Shown: positions 34,619-43,399 of the stretch, in pieces
How positions within the stretch are numbered: position 1 is the stretch's first letter
How the letters are laid out: each line of letters begins with the position of its first letter
From: Paludibacteraceae bacterium
Lineage (GTDB): Bacteria; Bacteroidota; Bacteroidia; Bacteroidales; Paludibacteraceae
Length of the DNA: 64,000 nt
Assembly: GCA_905233375.1 (NCBI GenBank)
Contig: CAJOEJ010000005.1
Span: 1-64,000 of the forward strand
Direction: 5' to 3'
The notes under the pieces: model-generated
Told to the model about the DNA's origin: nothing
Databases searched by the model: none
Seen by the model: only the letters and a program-made list of their open reading frames with translations
Program-made: the position numbers and the translations under genes

Positions 34619-35877
34619 AAGCGTTAATGTTCGGCTGGGAGTTTCCCCCTCATATCTTAGGTGGTCTGGGAACAGCGAGTTACGGTTTGACCCGCGGTAT
34701 GAGTGAGCAGAAAGATCTGGAGATCACGTTCGTTATCCCGAAACCGTGGGGCGACGAGGACCAGTCTTTCCTGCGTATCATCGGTGCAAACAGTATTCCT
34801 ATCGTTTGGAAGGATGTGGACTACGACTATGTGCGTCAGCGCATGGAGGGAAAGATGAGTCCGGAGGAGTTCTACCATTTCCGCGACGGTATCCGTTATG
34901 ACTACCGCCGTATCGGTACGGATGACCTCGGATGTGTCGGTTTCTCGGGTCGTTATCCGGACAACCTGATCGAAGAGATAGGCAACTATGAGGCGGTAGC
35001 AAGTGTGCTGGCGCACAGTCTGGACTTCGATATCATCCATAGTCACGACTGGCTGACCTATCCGGCGGGTGTATTCGCCAAACAGATCAGCGGCAAGCCG
35101 CTTGTTATCCACGTGCATGCCACGGACTTCGACCGCAGTCGCGGCAACGTGAACCCGACTGTGTTCGCCATTGAGAAACGCGGAATGGAGGAAGCGGATC
35201 ATATCATGTGCGTTAGTAACCTGACGCGTAACACGGTGATCGAGAAATACGGTATCGACCCGCGCAAAGTGAGCACGGTGCACAATGCGGTGGAGCCTCT
35301 GGCTCATCCGGAAGAGTTCACCAAGCCGGAGCGCAAGGACAAACTGGTTACGTTCCTCGGCCGTATCACGATGCAGAAGGGACCGGAGTACTTCGTGGAA
35401 GCGGCAGCACGTGTGCTGAGCAAGACGGACGGTGTCCGTTTCGTAATGGCTGGCAGCGGCGACAAGATGAACGAGATGATCGACCTGGTAGCCAAACGCG
35501 GTATCGCCGACAAGTTCCACTTCCCTGGCTTCATGCGCGGCAAGCAGGTGCAGGAGATGCTGGCGATGAGCGACGTGTATATCATGCCGTCCGTGAGCGA
35601 GCCGTTCGGTATCAGCCCGCTGGAGGCAATGCAGGTCGGATGTCCGTCCATTATCAGCCACCAGTCCGGTTGTGCGGAGATTCTGCAACACGCCATCAAG
35701 ACCGACTATTGGGATATCGACGCCATGGCGGACGCTATCTATGCCATTGTCAAGTATCCGGCGATGTACAAGAGTCTGCATGACCTCGGTATAGCGGAAG
35801 TCAACAATATCAAGTGGGCTGACGCGGGACTGAAAGTACGGAGAATATATGACGGCGTGATCAATCACACCTTGTAA
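34615..35877 (+). CDS. Glycosyltransferase family 4, glycogen synthase-like
   Basis: 420 aa, GT-B fold. N-terminal half: FGWEFPPHILGGLGTASYGL, DIIHSHDWLTYPAGV, LVIHVHATDFDRSRG, and DHIMCVSNLTRN. C-terminal half: VTFLGRITMQKGPEYFVEAA, FVMAGSGDKMNEM, FHFPGFMRG, YIMPSVSEPFGISPLEAMQVG (the E-x7-E motif). Bacteroidetes place this protein beside GDE and GH57, which fits a role in alpha-glucan synthesis using a sugar nucleotide. The exact donor (ADP- or UDP-glucose) cannot be told. Start overlaps the GDE stop (ATGA). Confidence 0.88.
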   Translation: MKALMFGWEFPPHILGGLGTASYGLTRGMSEQKDLEITFVIPKPWGDEDQSFLRIIGANSIPIVWKDVDYDYVRQRMEGKMSPEEFYHFRDGIRYDYRRIGTDDLGCVGFSGRYPDNLIEEIGNYEAVASVLAHSLDFDIIHSHDWLTYPAGVFAKQISGKPLVIHVHATDFDRSRGNVNPTVFAIEKRGMEEADHIMCVSNLTRNTVIEKYGIDPRKVSTVHNAVEPLAHPEEFTKPERKDKLVTFLGRITMQKGPEYFVEAAARVLSKTDGVRFVMAGSGDKMNEMIDLVAKRGIADKFHFPGFMRGKQVQEMLAMSDVYIMPSVSEPFGISPLEAMQVGCPSIISHQSGCAEILQHAIKTDYWDIDAMADAIYAIVKYPAMYKSLHDLGIAEVNNIKWADAGLKVRRIYDGVINHTL

Positions 35878-35915
35878 GGTTGATAGTTTAAAGTTGATAG
35901 TTTAAAGTTTAAAGA
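35878..35915 (+). repeat. Tandem phrase repeat between GT4 and GH57
   Basis: TTGATAGTTTAAAG occurs twice in tandem with a 14-base period, followed by TTTAAAG. The gap has no promoter or terminator, so the GH57 gene is probably in the same operon. Confidence 0.6.
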
Positions 35916-35930
35916 AAATTTTTTAGTATT

Positions 35931-37199
35931 ATGAAAAATATATGTTTATGCTTCCAGATGCACAGCCCGTATCGTCTGAAGCGTTATCGTTTCTTTGAGA
36001 TCGGTCATGATCATTATTACTACGATGACATGGCTACGGAGGAACATGTTAACTGGCTTGTTCAAACCTCTTATCTGCCGTTGTGCCAGACGCTGCGCGA
36101 CATGATCAGCCTGAGTAAGGGTAAGTTCCACTGCGCTATCAGCATCAGCGGTACGATGATCGAGATGTTCGAGCAGTTCAACCCGGAGATGATTGATATC
36201 CTCAAGGAGCTGGCAGCCACCAAGGCGGTTGAGTTCCTGGCTACTCCGTACAGCTATTCGCTGGCTTCCGAGTACAACGAGAGCGAGATGAAAGAGCAGT
36301 TCAAGAAACAGGGTGCGTTGTTAGAGTCGATCTTCGGCGTCAAGGCTGCAACCGTATGGAACACGGAGTTGCTTTATACTGACGAGGCGGCTTGCCAGCT
36401 GAACAAGATGGGGTACAAAGCCATCATGACGGAGGGTGCCAAACATATTATCAGCTGGAAGAGCCCGAACCACCTCTATCAGTCGGCGGGTGCTCCGAAG
36501 ATGAAAGTGCTGCTGCGCAACACGGGTCTGAGTGACGAGCTGAGTTTCCATTTCTCGGATCCCAACTGGGCGAACTTCCCCATGGACGCGGAGAAATACG
36601 CCAACATGCTCAATTCGCTGCCCGCAGAGGATGAGATCATCAATATTTGGGTCGGCGCGGAGACGTTCGGTGTCCGTCAGAATGCCGGAACCGGTATCTT
36701 CGACTTCCTCAAAGCGTTGCCGTACTATGCGCTGGAGCGCGAGATGGGCTTCATGACGCCGGCTGAGGCTGCGAAGAAACTCGCTGCGAACGATGTGCTG
36801 GCGAGCCCGTATCCCTTGACCTGGAGCGGCGAGGCGAAGGACCTGAGTGTCTATGCCGGCAATGACCTGCAGCAAGAGGCGATCCACAAACTGTTTGCGG
36901 TAGCGGAGCGTGTTCATCTGTGCCAGGACAAGGCGCTGAAGACCAACTGGTTGCGTTTGCAGGACGTGAATTATCTGCATTACATGAACCATATTGACCA
37001 GGGTCAGACGCAGTATGAGTCCGCATATGACGCGTTCATTAACTATATGAACGTGCTGTCCGACTTCCTGCAGTCCGTGGAGGAGCAGTATCCGACAACG
37101 ATCGAGAATGAAGAGTTGAACGAGTTGCTCAAGACCATCCGCAATCAGGAGGAGGAGATCCAGCAACTCAACGAGAAACTGAAAGCGAAGAAGAAATAA
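35931..37199 (+). CDS. Glycoside hydrolase family 57 alpha-amylase-like protein
   Basis: 422 aa. GH57 barrel: MHSPYRLKRYRFFEIG, FHCAISISGTMIEMF, EFLATPYSYSLAS, VWNTELLYTDE with the nucleophile-position Glu146, MTEGAKHIISW, and INIWVGAETFG at about 238-247. In canonical GH57 enzymes this last segment reads DYETFG with the acid/base Asp; here residue 242 is Gly (GAETFG). It is also altered in Bacteroides relatives I recall, so the group may be non-catalytic or use another residue. The C-terminus (QEEEIQQLNEKLKAKKK) is a short coiled coil. Last of the GDE-GT4-GH57 set; a role in glycogen maturation or binding is plausible. Confidence 0.88.
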   Translation: MKNICLCFQMHSPYRLKRYRFFEIGHDHYYYDDMATEEHVNWLVQTSYLPLCQTLRDMISLSKGKFHCAISISGTMIEMFEQFNPEMIDILKELAATKAVEFLATPYSYSLASEYNESEMKEQFKKQGALLESIFGVKAATVWNTELLYTDEAACQLNKMGYKAIMTEGAKHIISWKSPNHLYQSAGAPKMKVLLRNTGLSDELSFHFSDPNWANFPMDAEKYANMLNSLPAEDEIINIWVGAETFGVRQNAGTGIFDFLKALPYYALEREMGFMTPAEAAKKLAANDVLASPYPLTWSGEAKDLSVYAGNDLQQEAIHKLFAVAERVHLCQDKALKTNWLRLQDVNYLHYMNHIDQGQTQYESAYDAFINYMNVLSDFLQSVEEQYPTTIENEELNELLKTIRNQEEEIQQLNEKLKAKKK

Positions 37200-37208
37200 A
37201 CGGTCTTT

Positions 37209-39146
37209 TTGGTAAAAAGATTTGGGATAGTATTAGTTCTGTTGGCAACGGCTGTAACGGCCGTTGCCAAACAGCGTGTTAAGACGGTAGTCCATACATG
37301 GACGATGCCGTCCTATACGGCTGTAGCGGATACGGTGCCATTCCTCGACACCCTGACGCTCAATTACCACGACGTGGATGTGCAGCAGCTCTATTCGATT
37401 AGCAGTACGACGAACGGCAACCGGCTGGTATCGGCGATAGAGAGCAGGGTGGTTCAGGACCGGGTGCGGACGATAGAAGACCCGTTCGCATGGGGGCTGG
37501 CGCCCTATGTGGTGACACCGCAGCAGCAACGGTATTTCAATACGACCACGCCCTTTTCCACGGTAGCCTACAAGCGCACGTTCCTCAGCGGACACGAGGA
37601 GCACGATATTGATTTTCTGTTTACGGGCAATATAGGCAAGCGTGTCAATTTCGGCGTGAAGATGGACTATTTGAATTCAGTCGGCGTCTATGCCAATACG
37701 GCGGGCAAGGTGTACCGCGGTTCGGTCTGGGGCAGTTATGACGGCGCGCATTACAGCATGCATGCCGCGTTCGGGTGGAGCAAACTGAGCCATTTTGACA
37801 ACGGCGGTTTGTCCGATATGAATGATCTGGGCAGCAGCCTGAGTGCGCCGGATCTGCCTGTGAGGATGAATGCCATGACGGGATACCGGTACCTGAGCGG
37901 TTATTTGCACAACCAGTACGCTATAGCTACGCCGCGCGAGTACCACGACTCGATCGAGGTAATAGAGGACAACAGGCGGGTCAAGCGGGATACCATTAAG
38001 GTGGATTATATCCCGTTGATGACGTTCTCGCATATTTTTGAGACGAACAACTCCAACCGGCGCTATGTGGAGAAATCGGCGAAGCAGGGGTTCTATGATT
38101 CGACCTATTACGACACGCAGAAAACGAATGACACGACGGATGTGCTGACGATCCGCAATACGGTAGCGGTCACGTTCTGCGAGGCGTACAACACCAAACT
38201 CAAGTTCGGCGCGACGGTATATGCCATGAACGAGTGCCAGCGTTTTCTGAACGACTCCGTGCCGTACGACAGTATCTATGACTATAAATGGACGAACAAC
38301 ACGTTTGTCGGCGGAGCGGTTCACAAACATTCGGGTGCGCACGTGCATTATGATGTGGAGGGGCAGGTGTGTGTGCTCGGATACAAGATAGGCGAGTTTG
38401 ACGTACACGGTCGGCTGGAGACGCGGTTTATCGTCGGCGGCAACCCCTTGTGCGTCAGTGCGCGGGCGACGGCGAAGAGCGAGACACCGAACTGGTATCT
38501 ACAACATTTCCGCTCGAATCACGTGTGCTGGGAGAACGATTTTACGTTCACCTACCGTTTCCTCGGCGGTGCGAAGGTGGCTTATCCGACCAAGTGGGTG
38601 AAACCGTCGGTGGATTTCAGTTTTGAGAACCGCACGAATCCTATTTACGTGTCCGCGTCGGACTGGACGCCGCGGCAGTATAGGGGCAACGTGCAGATTA
38701 TAACGGGCGATGTGGGACTGGATGTGACTACGCCCTGGGTGAATCTGGAGAACCGGGCGGTGATCCAGCATACAACGAATGACAGTGTGCTGCCGGTACC
38801 CCTGGTCATCCTGCAGCATCGTCTGTACTACCACGGCACATGGTTCCGTGCGCTCGATGCCCAGATCGGAGTGGATGTGCGGTATTTCACCCGTTATTAT
38901 GCGCCGACGTTGTGCCCGGCAACCGGCATGTTTGCCACCCAGCACGAGACCTGGGTCGGCAATTATCCGTGGATGAACGTGTATGCCAATTTTTATGTGC
39001 GTTCCATCCGCTTGCGCTTTTTTGCGCAGTATCAGCATATAAACCGTTTGTTTATGCAAGCCAATACAGACTATTTGACTATGCCGGGCTATCCGACGAA
39101 CCGCGATGTGTTCCGCGCGGGGCTGGCATGGCACTTTTATAATTGA
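37209..39146 (+). CDS. Outer-membrane beta-barrel, putative porin family
   Basis: 645 aa, with a signal peptide (FGIVLVLLATAVTAVA) and a long C-terminal set of alternating strands ending in Asn after an aromatic pair (WHFYN), as in the Bacteroidetes putative porin family. Segment NTTTPFSTVAYKRTFLSGHEEHD (in parts: TTPFSTVAYKRT, GHEEHD) matches that family's conserved region. No ATG fits the start: the frame opens with TTG at 37209, ten bases after the GH57 stop, and the signal peptide needs this start. Another non-ATG start is possible. Probably transcribed with the glucan genes or with the Clp gene 11 bases downstream. Substrate unknown. Confidence 0.75.
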   Translation: MVKRFGIVLVLLATAVTAVAKQRVKTVVHTWTMPSYTAVADTVPFLDTLTLNYHDVDVQQLYSISSTTNGNRLVSAIESRVVQDRVRTIEDPFAWGLAPYVVTPQQQRYFNTTTPFSTVAYKRTFLSGHEEHDIDFLFTGNIGKRVNFGVKMDYLNSVGVYANTAGKVYRGSVWGSYDGAHYSMHAAFGWSKLSHFDNGGLSDMNDLGSSLSAPDLPVRMNAMTGYRYLSGYLHNQYAIATPREYHDSIEVIEDNRRVKRDTIKVDYIPLMTFSHIFETNNSNRRYVEKSAKQGFYDSTYYDTQKTNDTTDVLTIRNTVAVTFCEAYNTKLKFGATVYAMNECQRFLNDSVPYDSIYDYKWTNNTFVGGAVHKHSGAHVHYDVEGQVCVLGYKIGEFDVHGRLETRFIVGGNPLCVSARATAKSETPNWYLQHFRSNHVCWENDFTFTYRFLGGAKVAYPTKWVKPSVDFSFENRTNPIYVSASDWTPRQYRGNVQIITGDVGLDVTTPWVNLENRAVIQHTTNDSVLPVPLVILQHRLYYHGTWFRALDAQIGVDVRYFTRYYAPTLCPATGMFATQHETWVGNYPWMNVYANFYVRSIRLRFFAQYQHINRLFMQANTDYLTMPGYPTNRDVFRAGLAWHFYN

Positions 39147-39156
39147 CAACTGAAGA

Positions 39157-41421
39157 ATGGTAATAACGAAGAATTTCAATAATATCATCGTCTATTCGAG
39201 GGAAGAGGCGGAGCGGTTGAAGAGCTACGAGGTCTTTTCGCTGCATTTGTTGCTGGCTATTCTCCGTCTGGAGAAGAGTTCCGCGTCCGATTTGCTGGCT
39301 CAGACATCGTTTAATCCGGTGGATGCGAAGGCGCAACTGGATGTGAAAGCGCGCGGCGATCATTCGCCGGACGAGCCGTTGAAGACCAATGACGATATAG
39401 AGCGTCTGGTCCGTATCGCGGAGGCGATCAGCCGTGAGTATGAGGCGAATGAGGTGCATTCGGTTCATATGCTGCTCGCTATCATGCGCGAGCAGATCAA
39501 CGATGCAGCGTGGTACCTGGAGTCGGAATGGGGACTGAGTTACGAACAACTGGTGGACCTGTACGGTCAGCCGCACTATGTGCCCGAATCCCCGCGGAAC
39601 AATGCCTCCGACTCAATGGACGGAGTGAATGACGGCGACTGGCAACCCCAGCGCGGGCAGAAGAACCAGAAGACCGCGGCGCTGGACAAGTACGGTCACG
39701 ACCTGACCAAACGGGCGGAGGAAGGCAAACTCGATCCTGTGGTGGGAAGAGAAAAGGAGATAGAGCGGGTGGTACAGATCCTGAGCCGGCGAAAGAAGAA
39801 CAACCCCATCCTCATCGGTGAACCTGGCGTCGGCAAGTCCGCTATTGTGGAGGGGCTGGCGTTGCGTATTATCAGTGACAACGCAGGTGCGCTCAAAGGC
39901 AAACGCATCGTGACCTTGGATATCGCTTCGATGGTAGCGGGTACGACCTACCGCGGTCAGTTCGAAGAGCGGATGAAGCAGGTCATAACCGAGTTGTACA
40001 ACCATCCGGAGGTGATTCTGTTTGTGGATGAGATTCACACCCTTATCGGCGCCGGCAATGCTTCGGGCTCGCTGGATGCCGCCAATATCCTGAAGCCTGC
40101 CTTGGCGCGTGGCGAAGTGCAGTGCATCGGTGCGACGACGACGGCGGAGTACGCGAAGACGATCGAGAAAGACGGTGCGCTCGAGCGCCGGTTCCAGAAA
40201 GTGCCGGTTCGTCCCACTACGGCGGAGGAGACCCTGGATATACTGCGCAAGCTGTGCTGCCATTACGCCGACTACCACCGGGTCGTTTATACGGAGGAGG
40301 TGCTCAAGGCGTGTGTGAACCTGAGCGAGCGCTATCTGACCGACCGCTCGTTCCCCGACAAGGCGATCGATGTCATGGACGAAGTGGGGGCGCGCAGTCA
40401 TGCCTGCCGTCAGGAGACGGGGGACGATGCTACGACGCCCTATGTGGTCACGGTCGAAGATGTGGCGAATGTGGTCAGTATGATGTCGAGTGTGCCTGTC
40501 CAGCGGGTGGCAACCGCCGAGAGCGAGCGTTTGCGGACAATGGGCGATGCCCTGCGCCGGAAGATCATCGGACAGGACGAGGCGGTGACGACCGTCGTTC
40601 GGGCTATCCAGCGGAGCCGTCTGGGCTTGCGTGACCCGAAACGACCCATCGGTACGTTTTTCTTCTTAGGGCAGACAGGTGTAGGCAAGACCTATCTGGC
40701 GCAGTGCCTGGCGGAGGAGATGTTCGGCAGCAAGGACGCCATGATACGGTTTGACATGTCCGAGTATATGGAGAAGCACACGGTGAGTCTGCTGGTGGGT
40801 GCCCCTCCGGGATACGTGGCGCATGAGGATGGCGGCAAACTGACCGAAGCCGTACGCCGCAAACCCTATTCGATCATCCTGTTTGACGAGATAGAGAAAG
40901 CCCATCCGGATATATTCAATATACTGCTCCAGGTCATGGACGAAGGGCGGTTGACCGACCGTCAGGGGCACATCGTCGATTTCCGTAATACGATCATCGT
41001 GCTGACCAGTAACGTCGGTACGCGTCAGGTGCAGGAGTTCGGCGGAGGGATCGGTTTCGGCGCGGAAGAGATGGATCGTCACCGCGTCAACCAGACGCTG
41101 CTCAAGGCGTTGCAGAAACAGTTCCCGCCGGAGTTTGTCAACCGCATAGACAATATCGTGTTCTTTGCTCCGCTGAACCGCGAGTCCGTCGCGCGAATCG
41201 TGCGCATCGAGATCGGATTGCTGCAGCAACGCCTTCGTGCGCAGGATCATATATTGAGTGTGGCGCCCGAAGTGGTGGAGCAACTGGTGGAGAAGAGTTT
41301 TGACAGCAAGAACGGCGCACGTCCGGTCAAGAGGGCGGTGCAGACCTATCTCGAAGACCCGATAACGGACATCCTCCTGCGCCGGCCGAATCAGAAAAAA
41401 ATAACTATTAAACAATTATAA
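39157..41421 (+). CDS. Clp ATPase, ClpC/ClpA-type without middle domain
   Basis: 754 aa, two AAA+ modules and an N-domain (residues 1-150). Walker A1 GEPGVGKS, Walker B1 [14 protein letters not shown], Arg finger ALERRFQKV; Walker A2 GQTGVGKT, Walker B2 [14 protein letters not shown], and sensor-2 GARPVKR. The loop GGIGFGAEE holds IGF, the ClpP-docking tripeptide, so it should unfold substrates for ClpP. ClpC proteins usually have about 840 aa with a coiled-coil middle domain after the first module. Here [10 protein letters not shown] runs straight into [12 protein letters not shown], so that domain is absent, as in ClpA. The N-domain ([12 protein letters not shown]) looks ClpC-like. It starts 11 bases after the porin gene. 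Confidence 0.88.
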   Translation: MVITKNFNNIIVYSREEAERLKSYEVFSLHLLLAILRLEKSSASDLLAQTSFNPVDAKAQLDVKARGDHSPDEPLKTNDDIERLVRIAEAISREYEANEVHSVHMLLAIMREQINDAAWYLESEWGLSYEQLVDLYGQPHYVPESPRNNASDSMDGVNDGDWQPQRGQKNQKTAALDKYGHDLTKRAEEGKLDPVVGREKEIERVVQILSRRKKNNPILIGEPGVGKSAIVEGLALRIISDNAGALKGKRIVTLDIASMVAGTTYRGQFEERMKQVITELYNHPEVILFVDEIHTLIGAGNASGSLDAANILKPALARGEVQCIGATTTAEYAKTIEKDGALERRFQKVPVRPTTAEETLDILRKLCCHYADYHRVVYTEEVLKACVNLSERYLTDRSFPDKAIDVMDEVGARSHACRQETGDDATTPYVVTVEDVANVVSMMSSVPVQRVATAESERLRTMGDALRRKIIGQDEAVTTVVRAIQRSRLGLRDPKRPIGTFFFLGQTGVGKTYLAQCLAEEMFGSKDAMIRFDMSEYMEKHTVSLLVGAPPGYVAHEDGGKLTEAVRRKPYSIILFDEIEKAHPDIFNILLQVMDEGRLTDRQGHIVDFRNTIIVLTSNVGTRQVQEFGGGIGFGAEEMDRHRVNQTLLKALQKQFPPEFVNRIDNIVFFAPLNRESVARIVRIEIGLLQQRLRAQDHILSVAPEVVEQLVEKSFDSKNGARPVKRAVQTYLEDPITDILLRRPNQKKITIKQL

Positions 41422-41425
41422 TATT

Positions 41426-41740
41426 ATGACAGTAGAAATTACAGACGCTAACATCCAGGATGTGATCGCGTCAGGCAAACCGGTAGTCGTTGATTTTTGG
41501 GCAGCATGGTGTGGCCCGTGCAAAATGATGCTTCCTATTCTGGAGGAGTTGTCGAACGAATACGACGGCAAGGTCGTAGTAGGCAAACTGAACGTGGATG
41601 ACAACCCGGACACCTGCGAGCAGTACGGCATCATGAATATCCCGACGATGCTCTTCTTCCGCAACGGAGAGTTGGTCAATCGTCACGTCGGAGCTTGCCG
41701 CAAACAGGATCTGGCGCAGCTTTTTGACACCCTTTTGTAA
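41426..41740 (+). CDS. trxA: Thioredoxin
   Basis: 104 aa, complete thioredoxin fold. Redox site WAAWCGPCKMM, cis-Pro in NIPTMLFFRNGE. Begins 5 bases after the Clp ATPase stop, so it is in the same operon. General cytoplasmic disulphide reductase. Confidence 0.95.
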   Translation: MTVEITDANIQDVIASGKPVVVDFWAAWCGPCKMMLPILEELSNEYDGKVVVGKLNVDDNPDTCEQYGIMNIPTMLFFRNGELVNRHVGACRKQDLAQLFDTLL

Positions 41741-41778
41741 AAAAAAGAAGGGTAAAAACGCAAAAAAGTACGATTTTA

Positions 41779-41810
41779 TTTGCATATATCAAAAAAAAGT
41801 TGTACCTTTG
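41779..41810 (+). promoter_or_regulatory. Promoter for the leader/tRNA-Arg transcript
   Basis: TTTG (41779-41782), 20 bases starting CATATATCAAAAAAAA, TACCTTTG (41803-41810). Confidence 0.85.
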
Positions 41811-41820
41811 CACCCCATTT

Positions 41821-41973
41821 TGCCGTATTCGGCATACTTTTTGTGTGCCTAATATGGAATTATGGGGTCCCCGATGTAACTCGTAGAGTTGCAGCGGGGG
41901 GAAGCGTAGCACGGAACGAAGGCACAATTGAGCGACGAGGTAGCGAATCGTGCGAAGTTCCGATGCAAGCGCA
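41821..41973 (+). ncRNA. Structured leader upstream of tRNA-Arg (candidate)
   Basis: About 150 nt between a strong promoter and the tRNA, with three hairpins: TGCCG/CGGCA (41821-41834); a long one with CCCCG (41869) pairing CGGGG (41895) around GTAACTC/GAGTTGC; and GGAAC ... GTTCC (about 41913-41961) with inner GCAC/GTGC. No convincing ORF. It could be a processed precursor tail or a separate small RNA. Base composition is richer in GC than the flanking spacer. Confidence 0.45.
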
Positions 41974-42047
41974 GGTCCGGTAGCTCAGCTGGATAGAGCA
42001 ACAGCCTTCTAAGCTGTGGGTCTCGGGTTCGAATCCCGACCGGATCA
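41974..42047 (+). tRNA. tRNA-Arg (anticodon TCT)
   Basis: Complete cloverleaf: acceptor GGTCCGG with CCGGATC (one G-T pair), D stem GCTC/GAGC, anticodon stem ACAGC/GCTGT with loop CTTCTAA (anticodon TCT), 5-base variable loop, T stem TCGGG/CCCGA with loop TTCGAAT, discriminator A. The CCA end is not encoded. Reads AGA. Confidence 0.97.
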
Positions 42048-42065
42048 CTCTCAACCTCCCTGTTG

Positions 42066-42188
42066 AGAATTGACGAATGGACGATTGACGAATGGACGAT
42101 TGATTGTTCAATTGACTTTAATTGTACAATTGACTAAATCGTCAAATAAATCGTAAATCGTAAATCGTAAAATCGTAAATGACAAATT
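42066..42188 (+). repeat. AT-rich iterated phrase repeat (family D) before rpoD
   Basis: Tandem ATTGACGAATGGACG twice, then ATTGATTGTTCAATTGAC, AATTGTACAATTGAC, then AAATCGT and GTAAATCGTAAATCGTAAA up to the rpoD start. Fills the whole gap between the tRNA and rpoD; same phrases as 8967-9038. No standard promoter is visible, so rpoD may be read from the upstream promoter at 41779. Confidence 0.7.
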
Positions 42189-43049
42189 ATGCGTCAATTA
42201 AAAATCACAAAATCAATCACGAATCGTGAGTCAGCCAGCCTTGACAAGTATCTCCAGGAGATCGGAAGGGAAGAGTTGATCACGGTGGATCGTGAAGTAG
42301 AGCTGGCGGGTCGTATCCGTAACGGGGACCGCGCTGCTTTGGAGGAACTGGTTCGCAGCAATCTACGCTTTGTAGTGTCTGTAGCCAAACAGTATCAGAA
42401 TCAGGGTTTGAGTCTGCCGGATTTGATTAATGAAGGCAACCTGGGTCTGATTAAGGCGGCTGAGAAATTTGATGAGACCCGCGGATTCAAGTTCATCTCC
42501 TATGCAGTATGGTGGATTCGTCAGTCCATACTTCAGGCGTTAGCGGAGCAGAGCCGTATCGTGCGTCTCCCGCTTAACCAGGTCGGTTCGATTAACAAAA
42601 TCAACAAGGCGTACCAGCGTTTCGAGCAGGAACATGAGCGTAAGCCGAGTGCGGAGGAGTTAGCGGAAGAACTGGATATCCCGGTTGATAAGATTGCGGA
42701 GACGCTGAAGATGTCGGGTCGTCACGTGAGTGTCGATGCGCCGTTTGTGGAAGGAGAGGACAACAGTCTGATCGACGTGATGGTCAACGAGGATTCGCCC
42801 AATGCGGACCGTGGACTTATCAACGAGTCGCTCTCTACCGAAATAAGCCGTGCGCTCGCGACGCTCACTCCCCGTGAGGCGGACATCTTGCGTAAGTTCT
42901 TTGGTATCGGTACACCCGAAAAAACGCTGGAGGAGATAGGTGACGAATTGCACCTGACCCGCGAACGTGTGCGCCAGATCAAAGAGAAAGCCATCCGCAA
43001 GCTCAACACCGGGCAACGCAGTCACATCCTGATGACCTATTTAGGTTGA
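42189..43049 (+). CDS. rpoD: Primary RNA polymerase sigma factor
   Basis: 286 aa sigma-70 of the Bacteroidetes primary type, which lacks region 1.1 and the long non-conserved region. Region 1.2 [15 protein letters not shown]; region 2 [39 protein letters not shown] and [15 protein letters not shown] (-10 recognition); region 3; region 4 [16 protein letters not shown] and [16 protein letters not shown] (-33 recognition). It is expected to read the TTTG/TAnnTTTG promoters listed in this window. Upstream DNA is repeat; a clear terminator follows. Confidence 0.97.
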   Translation: MRQLKITKSITNRESASLDKYLQEIGREELITVDREVELAGRIRNGDRAALEELVRSNLRFVVSVAKQYQNQGLSLPDLINEGNLGLIKAAEKFDETRGFKFISYAVWWIRQSILQALAEQSRIVRLPLNQVGSINKINKAYQRFEQEHERKPSAEELAEELDIPVDKIAETLKMSGRHVSVDAPFVEGEDNSLIDVMVNEDSPNADRGLINESLSTEISRALATLTPREADILRKFFGIGTPEKTLEEIGDELHLTRERVRQIKEKAIRKLNTGQRSHILMTYLG

Positions 43050-43072
43050 TTCACGAGAAGTGAACAATTGGC

Positions 43073-43102
43073 AACGCCTCCCGAGAAGGGAGGCGTTTTT
43101 CT
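43073..43102 (+). terminator. Terminator after rpoD
   Basis: Stem AACGCCTCCC (43073-43082) with GGGAGGCGTT (43088-43097), loop GAGAA, then TTTCTTTC. Followed by phrase repeat TTTCAACTTTCAACTTTC (43101-43120). Confidence 0.9.
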
Positions 43103-43177
43103 TTCAACTTTCAACTTTCATCTTTCAAAATTTGACTTGTCAAATAATCGTGCCCTTCAGGGCTAAGAACTCTCAAC

Positions 43178-43199
43178 TTGTTCGATGTCAATCGAACAA
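43178..43199. repeat. Perfect inverted repeat at the ribbon-helix-helix gene end
   Basis: TTGTTCGAT (43178-43186), GTCA, ATCGAACAA (43191-43199). It overlaps the stop codon of the 43188 gene. Could be a weak terminator or a binding site. Confidence 0.5.
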
Positions 43200-43367
43200 A
43201 GTAGGCTGGTCTTTTTCCATTTGTTGGAGGATGGTCCGCATCAGTGTCTCGCGAATGAGCCGGCTACGGTTGGCAACCCCGTACTGGTCGCAGAAACGAT
43301 CCAAGGCGCGTTGCTCGCTCTCGTTGAGCAGAATAGTCACTTTATGTTCGCGGGGTTGCTTTTTCAA
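43188..43367 (-). CDS. Small ribbon-helix-helix (CopG/Arc-like) protein
   Basis: About 59 aa: a basic start (KKQPREHK), strand VTILLNES, then two helices (EQRALDRFCDQYG and SRLIRETLMRTILQQMEK), the ribbon-helix-helix pattern. The end DQPTLFD is typical of a small conserved Bacteroidales protein I recall only as hypothetical. The start is uncertain: TTG at 43367 is the best placed, because upstream codons in frame lie in the 3' end of the next gene in a different frame. Likely DNA-binding; may be transcribed with the outer-membrane protein gene 33 bases upstream. Confidence 0.6.
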   Translation of the reverse strand: MKKQPREHKVTILLNESEQRALDRFCDQYGVANRSRLIRETLMRTILQQMEKDQPTLFD

Positions 43368-43399
43368 GGTGTGTACAGATTGAAAATTACGAATGGCGC

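Noticed and set aside
34657-35868. 403-codon open frame opposite the GT4 gene
   Set aside because: The GT4 gene has all family motifs; the opposite frame shows no domain, signal or promoter.
41860-42111. Open frame covering the tRNA on the minus strand
   Set aside because: Its central peptide (SGFEPETHSLEGCCSIQLSY) is a reading of the tRNA itself, a common false gene.
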